A DNA stretch of 64,000 nt from JAPLDB01 sp038206355 (lineage in GTDB: Bacteria > Bacteroidota > Bacteroidia > AKYH767-A > 2013-40CM-41-45). The position numbers and the translations under genes are program-made. The notes beneath the pieces were generated by a model. It saw only the letters and a program-made list of their open reading frames with translations. It was not told the DNA's origin and searched no databases. Position 1 is the first letter of the stretch; every line of letters begins with the position of its first letter. Below are positions 1-8,650 of this stretch, one piece after another. The stretch is taken from the NCBI GenBank assembly GCA_038206355.1, contig JBBRAY010000005.1, positions 67,683 through 131,682 of the forward strand. Direction: 5' to 3'.

Positions 1-65
1 TATATATTCCTTGCTGACTTAGAAATTAAAATTGGAATTTGGAAAACCTTAAAAGCAATTGCCAC

Positions 66-422
66 TCAGGATAGTCTGTAAACGTCAGGTTCTCCCTGAT
101 TTGCATTGACCTTGTCCCCGCCATAACAAAAATGAAAAACAGATTTGTTTATTGAAAGAGGTGAAGGGGCTACAATAAAAACCGGCACAGAAAATGGCTC
201 AATCAGTAATTTTTTTTTAGCATTTAAACGAAAAACAAGTTTGGTTTTATTTTCCTCATTTAAGCCGGCATATTGTTCCTGAAAAAAAACAACCCTATTG
301 GCTTTTTTTTCAATTGCATCAGGCGTAATAAAAATCAACCTACTTATTAAATAGATAATCGCAATAAAAAAGAAAACAATATTGTTGATTCCTGACTTCA
401 TATTCCAACAAGGAGATTTCAT
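66..422 (-). CDS. Small membrane-anchored protein of unknown function
   Basis: A 118-residue protein that I do not recognise. Residues about 13-35 form one hydrophobic segment (an uncleaved signal anchor or a poor signal peptide), followed by about 80 mixed polar residues that would lie outside the membrane. The start at 422 is supported by a TANNTTTG-like element (TAACATTG on the minus strand, 441-434) just upstream; a second Met at residue 8 is an alternative start. It stands alone, oriented away from purC. Sequence composition does not differ from its neighbours. It could be a lineage-specific gene or, less likely, a chance frame. Confidence 0.5.
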   Translation of the reverse strand: MKSPCWNMKSGINNIVFFFIAIIYLISRLIFITPDAIEKKANRVVFFQEQYAGLNEENKTKLVFRLNAKKKLLIEPFSVPVFIVAPSPLSINKSVFHFCYGGDKVNANQGEPDVYRLS

Positions 423-841
423 GATTTGAATCGCAATGTTACAGCTGAGAAACGCACCTTGTTTTATTTGATAAGTAATACAATTTTTGTCACCAATTCA
501 TTACAGGGTTTAAACATAAATAAATTATGAACGAATTAGCGGAAATTCTGAAATAAATTTTACTTTTTTGGCAAACATTGATTTTCGATTGGTGAAAACA
601 TGAAATTGCATTGTGTCATGAGATGATTTAATGACAGCATATACTCTGTGCCATTATATACAATCCAGATGATGAAGCGAAAAGTAAATGCAGAAAAATT
701 AAACAACCAATGCAGTATTTGCCGGTTAAATGCACTTTGATAAAATGTGAATAATAGATTTATTTTATCCATCTATTAAGGCCGTTCATTTTGTCAATAT
801 CTTACATTTGCAGCGGTTCATATTTCATCTCATAAACTCAA
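423..841. other. Intergenic stretch without a convincing gene
   Basis: AT-rich spacer between the small membrane protein and purC. A 70-codon minus-strand frame (560-772) lacks recognisable features and is not called. The right end holds the likely purC promoter. Confidence 0.6.
803..810 (+). promoter_or_regulatory. Putative purC promoter -7 element
   Basis: TACATTTG matches the Bacteroidota sigma-A -7 consensus TANNTTTG. It lies about 30 bases before the purC ATG, giving a short leader. No clear TTTG -33 element is seen at the expected spacing, so confidence is moderate. Confidence 0.4.
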
Positions 842-1813
842 ATGCAAACAACTATTATTCCTTTGGATGCCATTTCAAAAACTGATTTTCAATTTCCCGG
901 ACAAACGAATGTTTACCATGGCAAAGTCCGTGACGTTTATAGTATCAATGATCAATATCTGGTCATGGTTGCGAGCGACCGTATATCTGCATTTGACGTA
1001 GTACTGCCCAGACCGATTCCATTCAAAGGGCAGGTATTGAATCAGATCGCAGCACAGATGATTGCGAAGACTTCAGACATTCTCCCGAACTGGATCATCA
1101 GCTCTCCTGATCCAAATGTCACCATCGGAAAAAAATGTATTCCTTATAAAGTAGAGATGGTAATCCGCGGATACCTCACCGGACATGCCTGGCGTGAATA
1201 CAGTTCCGGAAAAAGATTGTTATGCGGAGTATCAATGCCCGATGGAATGAAAGAGAATGAAAAATTTCCTGAACCTATTATTACGCCCAGCACCAAAGCA
1301 TCTGCAGGACATGATGAAGATATTTCAGGGGAAGACATTATTGCAACCGGAATTGTTCCGGAGAATGAATACCGCGAGCTTGAAAAATATACGCGTGCAA
1401 TTTATCAGCGGGGAGTTGAACTGGCAGCCGCACAAGGACTCATATTAGTTGACACGAAATATGAATTCGGAAAAGCCGGTGGAAAGATTTGTCTCATGGA
1501 CGAAATCCATACACCTGATTCTTCACGGTATTTTTATGCTGAGGGTTATCATGAGCGTTTGAAAAAAGGGGAACAGCAAAAACAACTCAGTAAGGAATTC
1601 GTCAGGCAATGGCTCATTGAAAATAATTTTCAGGGAAAAGAAGGGCAAACAGTTCCAGCGATGAGTGATGAGTGGGTTATGAAAATAAGTGAGCGCTATA
1701 TAGAATTATATGAAAAGTTAATCGGCGAAAAATTTATTCGTGATGATTCATCTGATCCGGCAACAAGAATTGAAAAAAATGTACTTTCATCACTTTCTAT
1801 AATTATTAAATAA
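842..1813 (+). CDS. purC: Phosphoribosylaminoimidazolesuccinocarboxamide synthase
   Basis: SAICAR synthetase, the ATP-dependent step joining CAIR and aspartate in de novo purine synthesis; cytoplasmic. The 323-residue protein carries family motifs such as GKVRDVY near residue 28, SDRISAFDV near residue 50 and the VIRGYLTGHAW segment near residue 105. Its length is closer to the yeast Ade1 form (about 306) than to the short bacterial form (about 237), which is usual for the long PurC group in Bacteroidota. The ATG follows a TANNTTTG element closely. The OmpA-family gene begins 27 bases downstream on the same strand, so co-transcription is possible, though the functions are unrelated. Confidence 0.95.
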   Translation: MQTTIIPLDAISKTDFQFPGQTNVYHGKVRDVYSINDQYLVMVASDRISAFDVVLPRPIPFKGQVLNQIAAQMIAKTSDILPNWIISSPDPNVTIGKKCIPYKVEMVIRGYLTGHAWREYSSGKRLLCGVSMPDGMKENEKFPEPIITPSTKASAGHDEDISGEDIIATGIVPENEYRELEKYTRAIYQRGVELAAAQGLILVDTKYEFGKAGGKICLMDEIHTPDSSRYFYAEGYHERLKKGEQQKQLSKEFVRQWLIENNFQGKEGQTVPAMSDEWVMKISERYIELYEKLIGEKFIRDDSSDPATRIEKNVLSSLSIIIK

Positions 1814-1840
1814 ATTTATCCTTCGCTTTATCGTTGATTA

Positions 1841-3826
1841 ATGATGTTCAGAAAAAATAATTTCATCAGGGTTTTTATTTTCAACTTCCTGTCTTCCCTT
1901 TTCTTGCTCCCGTATTCTGTTTTCGCACAGGACTATACTTCCGGCAACCCCGCTGCCATCAGGGCATTTGACCAGGCCGTTCATTATTATGACCAGCGTG
2001 AAAATGAAAAGGCGCTTGAGGCATTGAAGTCTGCACTCGAAAAAGATCCGAAGTTTGTGGAAGCTTATACACTACGTGCAAACATCTATGACGACATGAG
2101 AAAGTTTGATCTTTCTGTAGAAAATTACAAAATGGCAATAGAGTTAAAGCCTGATTTTTTTAATAATAATTACTTCTCATTGGGTAATGCGCAGTTCCGG
2201 CTTGGGATGTATGAACAAGCAAAGGAAAACCTGCAGGTATTTGTTTCAGGTCAGAAACCAAATCCTGCACTTTTGGTAAGAGCAAACTTCATTCTTTCCT
2301 GTTGCGATTTCGCCAATGAATCCATGAAGCATCCCGTTCCATTTAAACCGGTTAACCTTGGCGACAGTATCAATACAAAGGATGATGAAATTCTCCCAAC
2401 CATTACTGCGGACGGAAAATACTTATTGTTTGAACGGCAGTTTCCAATGACTGACATGTATGGAAAAAAATCACGCGGAGAAGATTTTTATATCAGTGAG
2501 TATAAAAAGGAGCACTGGACAAAAGCAAAACCACTCACTGAATTGAATACTGCAGGTAATGAGGGTGCTTCCTGTTTTTCTCCCGATGGCCAGTATTTAT
2601 TTTTTACAGGTTGCGAAAGTAATTTTGGTTATCCGGAAGGCAGAGAGAAGGGACTGGGTTCATGCGACATTTACATTTCAAAAAAATCGGGAGAGAAATT
2701 TCAAACACCGAGGGGGCTGGGTATGCCTGTTAACACAAAGGGATATGAAACGCAACCTTCATTTTCTTCTGATGGTCGTACGCTTTATTTTATCCGTAAA
2801 GTAAAAAATGCAGCAGGCCGCGACAACCAGGATATTTTTGTTTCATTTATCACCGACAACAGCACATGGACGGAACCGGTTCAGTTGCCATCGAACATTA
2901 ACACCGACAAAGATGAATTCAGTGTTTTTATTCACCCCGACAACCAAACACTTTATTTTTCCTCAGCCGGACATCCCGGCTTTGGCGGACTTGACATCTT
3001 CATGAGCAGGCGCAGGGACGATGGGAGCTGGGGAGATCCGGTGAATATTGGTTATCCGATCAATACATCAAATGACGAAAGCAGTTTGCTCGTTAGTCCG
3101 GATGGAAGTATAGCATACTTTGCTTCCAACCGCGCCGACAGCAGGGGAGGGCTCGACCTTTACCAGTTTGATTTATATGATGGCGCCAGACCCAAGCGGA
3201 TGACATATCTGAAAGGAATTGTGTATGATGCGGAAACAAAAAAACCGCTAAGTGCAAGTTTTGAATTGATAGATCTTGCGACTACAAAAACGATGGTGAT
3301 GTCAGTTTCTAATGATGTTACAGGAGAATTTTTAGTCTGTCTCCCATCCGGAAAAAGTTATGCGCTGAATGTTTCGAAAGACAATTATCTTTTTTATTCC
3401 GATAATTTTCAGTTAAAGGATACGGCATCTGTAAAGACACCGATTGTAAAGGATATTCCATTAAAGCCTATCAAAGTCGGTCAGACCATCGTATTGAAGA
3501 ATATTTTTTATGAAGTTGATAAATATGAATTGCAGAATGAGTCGCAGGCTGAGATGGGAAAAATAATTTCCTTCATGAAAAAAAATCCGAATGTGAAGAT
3601 GGAGATCAGCGGCCATACCGATAATACCGGCGGCAAGGAGCATAACCAGTTGCTGAGTGAGAACCGTGCAAAAACAGTTTACGAGCACCTCATTGAAAAA
3701 GGCGCAGATGCATCACATCTTGTTTATAAGGGATATGCTGATACGAAACCCATTGCTACCAATACGACTGAATCCGGAAGGGCACAGAATAGGAGGACGG
3801 AGTTTATGATCGTTTCGGTGAATTGA
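1841..3826 (+). CDS. TPR / WD40-like propeller / OmpA_C envelope protein (PorE-like architecture)
   Basis: Exported 661-residue protein. A signal peptide (about 1-29, ending FAQ) is followed by TPR repeats (about 35-150), a PD40/WD40-like beta-propeller (about 200-450, with repeated LYFSS and AYFASN type blades), a carboxypeptidase-regulatory-like domain (about 460-540) and a C-terminal OmpA peptidoglycan-binding domain with the ISGHTDNTGG motif near residue 590. This domain order is that of PorE, which anchors the Porphyromonas T9SS core to peptidoglycan, but many Bacteroidota encode several paralogs. No lipobox cysteine follows the signal peptide, unlike PorE. It ends 3 bases from the convergent 409-aa gene. 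The family is certain; a T9SS role is only an inference. Confidence 0.85.
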   Translation: MMFRKNNFIRVFIFNFLSSLFLLPYSVFAQDYTSGNPAAIRAFDQAVHYYDQRENEKALEALKSALEKDPKFVEAYTLRANIYDDMRKFDLSVENYKMAIELKPDFFNNNYFSLGNAQFRLGMYEQAKENLQVFVSGQKPNPALLVRANFILSCCDFANESMKHPVPFKPVNLGDSINTKDDEILPTITADGKYLLFERQFPMTDMYGKKSRGEDFYISEYKKEHWTKAKPLTELNTAGNEGASCFSPDGQYLFFTGCESNFGYPEGREKGLGSCDIYISKKSGEKFQTPRGLGMPVNTKGYETQPSFSSDGRTLYFIRKVKNAAGRDNQDIFVSFITDNSTWTEPVQLPSNINTDKDEFSVFIHPDNQTLYFSSAGHPGFGGLDIFMSRRRDDGSWGDPVNIGYPINTSNDESSLLVSPDGSIAYFASNRADSRGGLDLYQFDLYDGARPKRMTYLKGIVYDAETKKPLSASFELIDLATTKTMVMSVSNDVTGEFLVCLPSGKSYALNVSKDNYLFYSDNFQLKDTASVKTPIVKDIPLKPIKVGQTIVLKNIFYEVDKYELQNESQAEMGKIISFMKKNPNVKMEISGHTDNTGGKEHNQLLSENRAKTVYEHLIEKGADASHLVYKGYADTKPIATNTTESGRAQNRRTEFMIVSVN

Positions 3827-3829
3827 AAT

Positions 3830-5059
3830 TCATGCTACCCACGCTCCGCTGAGAAATCGTTGCATGAAGATCATCAGAAAAATAATATTACAGGCAAGTA
3901 TAGAATAATAGCCGGTGTTTTTCCAGAATTTATTTTCTGCATTGATTGCAAGCAGCATGATCAGATATAAAGTCAGCAATTCAAATTTCAAAATTGTTTG
4001 AATATGAACATAGCTTGCAAAGAGCAGCCAGAAAATTCCTGAAGCGAAAAACAGCAGCAGAATATTTTTCTTACTGAACACGATTTTTTGCAACGCATTA
4101 TCAAGTGTAATAAAAAAAAATGCAGAGCAGAATAAATACCGGTTTAGGCTATTCAAAACGCCACCACGAGTAAAAAGAATAATTATAGAAAGTATTGAAA
4201 GATAACAGAGCGAAAAGACAAGTGGTCTGTCGAAGTTAATTTTTATTTTTGATTTGCCCGATAAAATATATCCAAGCATAACGGCTGATGCTATTCCAAA
4301 AAAGAATGCGATGGCATCAAGGCGTACGATAAAGCCACCCGCCCATGAATTTAAAGGAATTACAGGCATCCTCAAATAGTTTCCCCAGTCTTTCTGTATA
4401 TGAATGAAGGAAAGCCATTCTCCGGTTTGCACATATTGGAGTACAAATACAGCAAGCATGCTGCCGGCACATGCGACAACCATCCACAAAGTTTGAAAGA
4501 TTTTTTGCTTTGAATTGTCCCCGGTAAAATAGTGTAGAATAATAATTGCAGGTATAAAAACTGATGCAACGGGACGGGAAAGTCCGGAGAATATTATTCC
4601 TGTTATCACCAATGAAAATATTTCCTTTTTAAGACCGATGAGCAGGAGCACCGAGGAGAGAAAAAAAAGGGCTTCGGAAAAGGGAAGGAACATGAATAGG
4701 ATGGACGGTATTGATGCCAGCAACAATAATTTTCTTGTCTGAATATTATAAGCGGAAGCGAGCCATGCCAGTGAAAAAATAAAAATCAATCCATTCACAA
4801 TGCTGATACCGATCGGACCAACATGTAACAACTTCCACAAAAATGGAAAAAGTGGAAAGAAGGCGACCATTCCGGTATAGTAACCGTTTATGCTAATGGT
4901 GTGATAGTGCAAAGCATCCCAATTCAGAAAATTAGCAGACACAAATAATGAAGTTGAACCTGGTGTTTGCTCGACGAGCCGGAATAATAGTATACATGAA
5001 ATATAAAAAAGGAGCAGAAGCAAAAATGATTTTTGAAATAATTCCCGTTCTGCTTTCAC
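3830..5059 (-). CDS. Polytopic membrane protein, PIG-V-like GT-C mannosyltransferase candidate
   Basis: A 409-residue protein with roughly ten or more hydrophobic helices. Near residues 45-80 it has the pattern NWDALHYHTI followed by GY and FFPLFPFLW, which resembles the first luminal loop of PIG-V/Gpi18-type polyprenol-phosphate-mannose-dependent transferases (GT-C fold). Bacterial members transfer sugars to lipid or protein on the outer face of the cytoplasmic membrane. The substrate cannot be read from sequence. It is the last gene of a tightly packed minus-strand run, starting 7 bases after the T9SS cargo gene. Alternatives are another GT-C family (GT39/GT83-like) or an O-antigen ligase-like protein. 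Confidence 0.6.
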   Translation of the reverse strand: MKAERELFQKSFLLLLLFYISCILLFRLVEQTPGSTSLFVSANFLNWDALHYHTISINGYYTGMVAFFPLFPFLWKLLHVGPIGISIVNGLIFIFSLAWLASAYNIQTRKLLLLASIPSILFMFLPFSEALFFLSSVLLLIGLKKEIFSLVITGIIFSGLSRPVASVFIPAIIILHYFTGDNSKQKIFQTLWMVVACAGSMLAVFVLQYVQTGEWLSFIHIQKDWGNYLRMPVIPLNSWAGGFIVRLDAIAFFFGIASAVMLGYILSGKSKIKINFDRPLVFSLCYLSILSIIILFTRGGVLNSLNRYLFCSAFFFITLDNALQKIVFSKKNILLLFFASGIFWLLFASYVHIQTILKFELLTLYLIMLLAINAENKFWKNTGYYSILACNIIFLMIFMQRFLSGAWVA

Positions 5060-5066
5060 TTCATTT

Positions 5067-6563
5067 TTATTTGGTGATGATCAGTTTACCTGTAGCCAAA
5101 AGATTTCCTTCATTGTAAATGCCAACCATATAAATACCGGCTGATAAACTCTGAACTGAAATTTCAGCAGGGAAAATTATAGTTGAATGATTTTGTATTT
5201 CCCTTCCCGTAATATCAGAAATTCTTAGTTTGTATCCTGTTGAAATAATTGGCGTATTCGCCAGACTGATTGTCACTCTATCGTATGCAGGATTGGGGAA
5301 AATCGAAATTTGATTTCTTTCATTTGTGATTTCGTGAATACCAATTGTAGAATCGCAGGTAATATGAATACTCAGGTCATAGTCATTTACAAATGCAAAA
5401 GTGTCAATGCGTGCCAGATAAATATCATATAGTCCGCAACCATAGCTGTCGCTGATTCCTGCAAATATGATCTGGTTATCTTTTCCGACTGCAACTGAAT
5501 AGCCTTCTTCATAATCAGTTCCGCCAAATGCAGCAGAGGTAATAAAGTTTGCATCTGAATCCATTCGGATCATATAATATGCTGTCTTACCATGGCCATA
5601 GGCGTCCGTAATACCGCCATCAAAAATATCTCCGTTCGGTAAACACTTCACTACATATCCATCTTCAGTGGACCCATTGTCCCCATGTATCCTCGTCCAC
5701 ATCCAGTTACCATTAGAATTGGTTTTTATTACGATCATATCACTCGTGGAATCGGTAGAAAAGCTTTTTGTTGTTCCGTTGGTCACATAATTTCCATCAA
5801 GCGTGGTATCAATTGCATAGCCCGCATCAAAGAGACTGATGCCATAAGTTCTTGTCCAGAGTGTATCGCCATTCTCATCTATTTTCAATATCCATATATC
5901 ATCATCACCGGCGCCATAACTTCTTGTCTGTCCGATGATCGCATAGTTGTTGTCTCTGTCGCGTATAATTCCATTCGCTGATTCATCTTCCGGACCTCCA
6001 TAGTGTTTTTCCCATTGAATTTCTCCCGTCGAATTAGTTTTTACAATGTATGCATCTGAACCACCATTTGTAAAAGAATAACTTTTACCACAAATAATAA
6101 ATCCGGAATCTGACGTCAGCTCAATGCCATATCCAAAGTCCCAGTCAGGACCTCCGATTGTTTTTGTCCATTGAATATTTCCAAGACTATCAATCTTCAA
6201 AAGATAAATGTCATAACCGGAAACAGCATTTTGATTGGTATATCCGGTAACAATAAATCCGTTGTCATAGGTCTGCCGAATGGCATAGCCCCAGTCTATA
6301 ACTGGTGAACCATATAAATGTGACCACTGCTTTACACCATTGTTATCTGTTTTAATAATGTAAATATCTGTGAGTGCAACCCCAAAACTTGAAGATGTAC
6401 CAACAATAATATACCCCGAATCATTGGTGGCAATTATCATCCTGGCATAATCATTATTTGTTCCGCCATAGGTATAGATGTAAGATGTATCCAGCTGCGC
6501 GTAAGATTTCAATGAACTAAAGAACGATACAACGAATAAAAAAATAATTAATAAATATTTCAT
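5067..6563 (-). CDS. Secreted repeat protein with T9SS type A sorting domain
   Basis: A 498-residue protein with a signal peptide (about 1-22). Seven or so repeats of about 50 residues follow, each with a D-x-G-Y/F-I-(I/V)-x-G strand, a DIYLLKID-like strand and a G-x-x-x-WT-x-x-(Y/I)GG turn. This should fold as a beta-propeller-like domain. The last 80 residues are a T9SS C-terminal domain starting at ISIFPNPAYD and ending GKLIITK, so the protein is probably exported across the outer membrane and attached or released at the cell surface. It lies 2 bases downstream of kdsA. The ligand or enzyme activity is unknown; no catalytic motif is apparent. Confidence 0.8.
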   Translation of the reverse strand: MKYLLIIFLFVVSFFSSLKSYAQLDTSYIYTYGGTNNDYARMIIATNDSGYIIVGTSSSFGVALTDIYIIKTDNNGVKQWSHLYGSPVIDWGYAIRQTYDNGFIVTGYTNQNAVSGYDIYLLKIDSLGNIQWTKTIGGPDWDFGYGIELTSDSGFIICGKSYSFTNGGSDAYIVKTNSTGEIQWEKHYGGPEDESANGIIRDRDNNYAIIGQTRSYGAGDDDIWILKIDENGDTLWTRTYGISLFDAGYAIDTTLDGNYVTNGTTKSFSTDSTSDMIVIKTNSNGNWMWTRIHGDNGSTEDGYVVKCLPNGDIFDGGITDAYGHGKTAYYMIRMDSDANFITSAAFGGTDYEEGYSVAVGKDNQIIFAGISDSYGCGLYDIYLARIDTFAFVNDYDLSIHITCDSTIGIHEITNERNQISIFPNPAYDRVTISLANTPIISTGYKLRISDITGREIQNHSTIIFPAEISVQSLSAGIYMVGIYNEGNLLATGKLIITK

Positions 6564-6565
6564 GA

Positions 6566-7378
6566 CTATAAAATTGATTGCTGTACGCGAATCAGTTTGG
6601 TAAGCAGATCTTCAAGCAAATCCAAATGCAGCATATTCGCTCCATCACTCAACGCATTCTTCGGATCCGGATGCGTCTCAATAAATATCCCGTCAGCACC
6701 CACGGCAATTCCCGCTTTGGCTATGGTTTCAATGAGTTCAGGCTTTCCTCCGGTAACACCGCTCGATTGATTGGGTTGTTGTAATGAATGGGTGACATCA
6801 AGAATTACCGGACAATTATTTTTTTTCATCACACCGATTCCACGGAAATCAACGACGAGATCCTGATAGCCAAACATGCTTCCGCGCTCAGTAAGCATCA
6901 CGTTAAAATTACCGGTACCACGAACTTTGTCCACCGCAAACTTCATTGAGTCGGGTGCAAGAAATTGTCCTTTTTTAATGTTCACTGTCTTTCCGGTTTT
7001 TCCCGCAGCGATAAGTAAATCCGTTTGCCTGCAGAGAAATGCCGGAATCTGTAATACGTCAGCCACCTGCGCTGCAAAAGCTGCTTCAGCACTCTCATGA
7101 ATGTCAGTGAGGACCGGAACTTTTAATGTGTCCTTTATTTTTTTTAGAATCTCAAGTGAGGGCTCATCACCAATGCCGGTAAAAGAATCAACTCGGGAAC
7201 GGTTAGCTTTCCTGTAACTTGCCTTAAAGATAAATGGAATCTTTAAGCGTGATGTAATTTCCTGTATCCGTTTAGCAATGTTCATCGTCATTTCCTCACT
7301 TTCGACTATGCATGGGCCGGCAATCAGAAAGAAGTTTGACGAATCGGTATTTTTTATGTTTGGTATGTTGGACAGCAT
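6566..7378 (-). CDS. kdsA: 3-deoxy-8-phosphooctulonate synthase (metal-dependent type)
   Basis: Condenses arabinose-5-phosphate and phosphoenolpyruvate to Kdo-8-phosphate for LPS inner core. The 270 residues contain FKASYRKANRS near residue 52, the LPAFL-type IPAFLCRQTDLL segment and the FIETHPDP motif. The position equivalent to Asn26 of the E. coli enzyme is cysteine (GPC, Cys23), and the other metal ligands (His in DVTHS, Glu in FIETHP, Asp in ALSDGA) are present, so this is the metal-requiring class II type. It sits inside a closely spaced run of envelope genes (1-2 base gaps on both sides), which suggests coordinated expression with outer-membrane components. Confidence 0.96.
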   Translation of the reverse strand: MLSNIPNIKNTDSSNFFLIAGPCIVESEEMTMNIAKRIQEITSRLKIPFIFKASYRKANRSRVDSFTGIGDEPSLEILKKIKDTLKVPVLTDIHESAEAAFAAQVADVLQIPAFLCRQTDLLIAAGKTGKTVNIKKGQFLAPDSMKFAVDKVRGTGNFNVMLTERGSMFGYQDLVVDFRGIGVMKKNNCPVILDVTHSLQQPNQSSGVTGGKPELIETIAKAGIAVGADGIFIETHPDPKNALSDGANMLHLDLLEDLLTKLIRVQQSIL

Positions 7379-7379
7379 A

Positions 7380-8648
7380 TCAGAAACTTTTTGACAAAGA
7401 TAAATAAGCGCCCTGGCTTTTTCCTGTTTTATAGGTAATCATCGGATAGATATAATTACTGCCAAGTTCAAGTTTCATCCGCCACGGAAATAAATGTACG
7501 TAATTAATTCCTGCATGAAAATCGGTGTAACCACCTTTCACAAGCGTAATCCCTACGAAGTTAGAGCGGTTAAATTTATATCCAACTCCCAGAATGTAAC
7601 GAATAGAAGAATAGGTATTCAATAATAAATCAACACCGATCGTCGTGGATATTTTATGTCCTGCTGTGAAATAAGTATACGATCCTGAAATTTTCATTGG
7701 CAGTTTTGTTGTTATTCTTTGCTCTGATTTATTGCGAATGAAATTCATGTAGTAAGTACTGTCAAGGGATATATCTTTCACTTGGATAGAGTCGCCTATT
7801 TCAAATATATCACGCACGTCAATGCCGTCAAAATGAAATAATGAATCAATAGAAACCTTCGTGCTCCATTTATTCCAGTGGATATTGCCAAAGTTTTCTG
7901 CTGAAATCGAAATCAGGCTTCTTTCTGTTTCGTATTCAAAGTACAAATTTGCTGAGTAACCGGTCCCGTCAAGTCGTGAAGGATGTTGCGCGGCTGAATC
8001 ATCAGTATAAATGGAGGCGTGCAGATCTGCATCAATAAATTCACCTCCCGGATCGGTATAGAGTTTTGTATTTCCGACATCCACTTTCAGAAATTTGATT
8101 CCCTGATTAATGGCAATTTCTGTTCCGGCATATATTTTTTTATTTTTTGATAATGTAAATTCATTCCCAATGCCAAAGAAAACCTGGCGATAGGAATATT
8201 GCTGAAAGAAGAAATCTGTAAGGTCTGCTGTCTTTCCACCGAACATCTTATTCCCGCGAAAGAAAAGATTGAAAAAATCTTCAGGGAACCGGGCATCAGA
8301 ATGCGAGCGGCTTCTGTATCCGACTATGGCTTCTACCTTCCTGTTGTTTGTATCAGGATGAAATGTAAGGGAAGCTTCCCAATTGGCTTCAGCCGCGAAA
8401 ATATTCTTTGCGGAAAGATTTTCTGATACACCATCCTTCATGTCATCGGTAAGAATTTTACCATTGAAATAATCAGTGGCAAATCCATTTGTGATGGCGT
8501 CAGAAGTGAAGAAATAATTTCCACTGATTCGAATTGAATAACCTTGAGTGGTGTCCTTCATGAAATGACTGAATGGAACAATATCTGTCTGTGCGAAAGA
8601 CAAGGTATTGCAATAAAGTATAAAGAAGAAAAATAACTTCTGCTTCAC
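7380..8648 (-). CDS. Outer-membrane beta-barrel protein, DUF5723-like
   Basis: A 422-residue protein with an N-terminal signal peptide ending near SFAQ (residue 20) and no further long hydrophobic helices. The remainder is rich in alternating aromatic/polar strands typical of outer-membrane barrels, and it ends in phenylalanine (LSLSKSF) as expected for BAM substrates. Phrases such as ISAENFGNIHWNKW and YTFTAGHK-like strands resemble the DUF5723 family of Bacteroidota. It starts 2 bases after the lipoprotein gene stop and ends 1 base before kdsA, so it is probably co-transcribed. Specific cargo or function is unknown. Confidence 0.65.
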   Translation of the reverse strand: MKQKLFFFFILYCNTLSFAQTDIVPFSHFMKDTTQGYSIRISGNYFFTSDAITNGFATDYFNGKILTDDMKDGVSENLSAKNIFAAEANWEASLTFHPDTNNRKVEAIVGYRSRSHSDARFPEDFFNLFFRGNKMFGGKTADLTDFFFQQYSYRQVFFGIGNEFTLSKNKKIYAGTEIAINQGIKFLKVDVGNTKLYTDPGGEFIDADLHASIYTDDSAAQHPSRLDGTGYSANLYFEYETERSLISISAENFGNIHWNKWSTKVSIDSLFHFDGIDVRDIFEIGDSIQVKDISLDSTYYMNFIRNKSEQRITTKLPMKISGSYTYFTAGHKISTTIGVDLLLNTYSSIRYILGVGYKFNRSNFVGITLVKGGYTDFHAGINYVHLFPWRMKLELGSNYIYPMITYKTGKSQGAYLSLSKSF

Positions 8649-8650
8649 GA

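Noticed and set aside
560..772. 70-codon minus-strand frame upstream of purC
   Set aside because: Phenylalanine-rich and without motif, signal or neighbour support; consistent with chance in AT-rich spacer.
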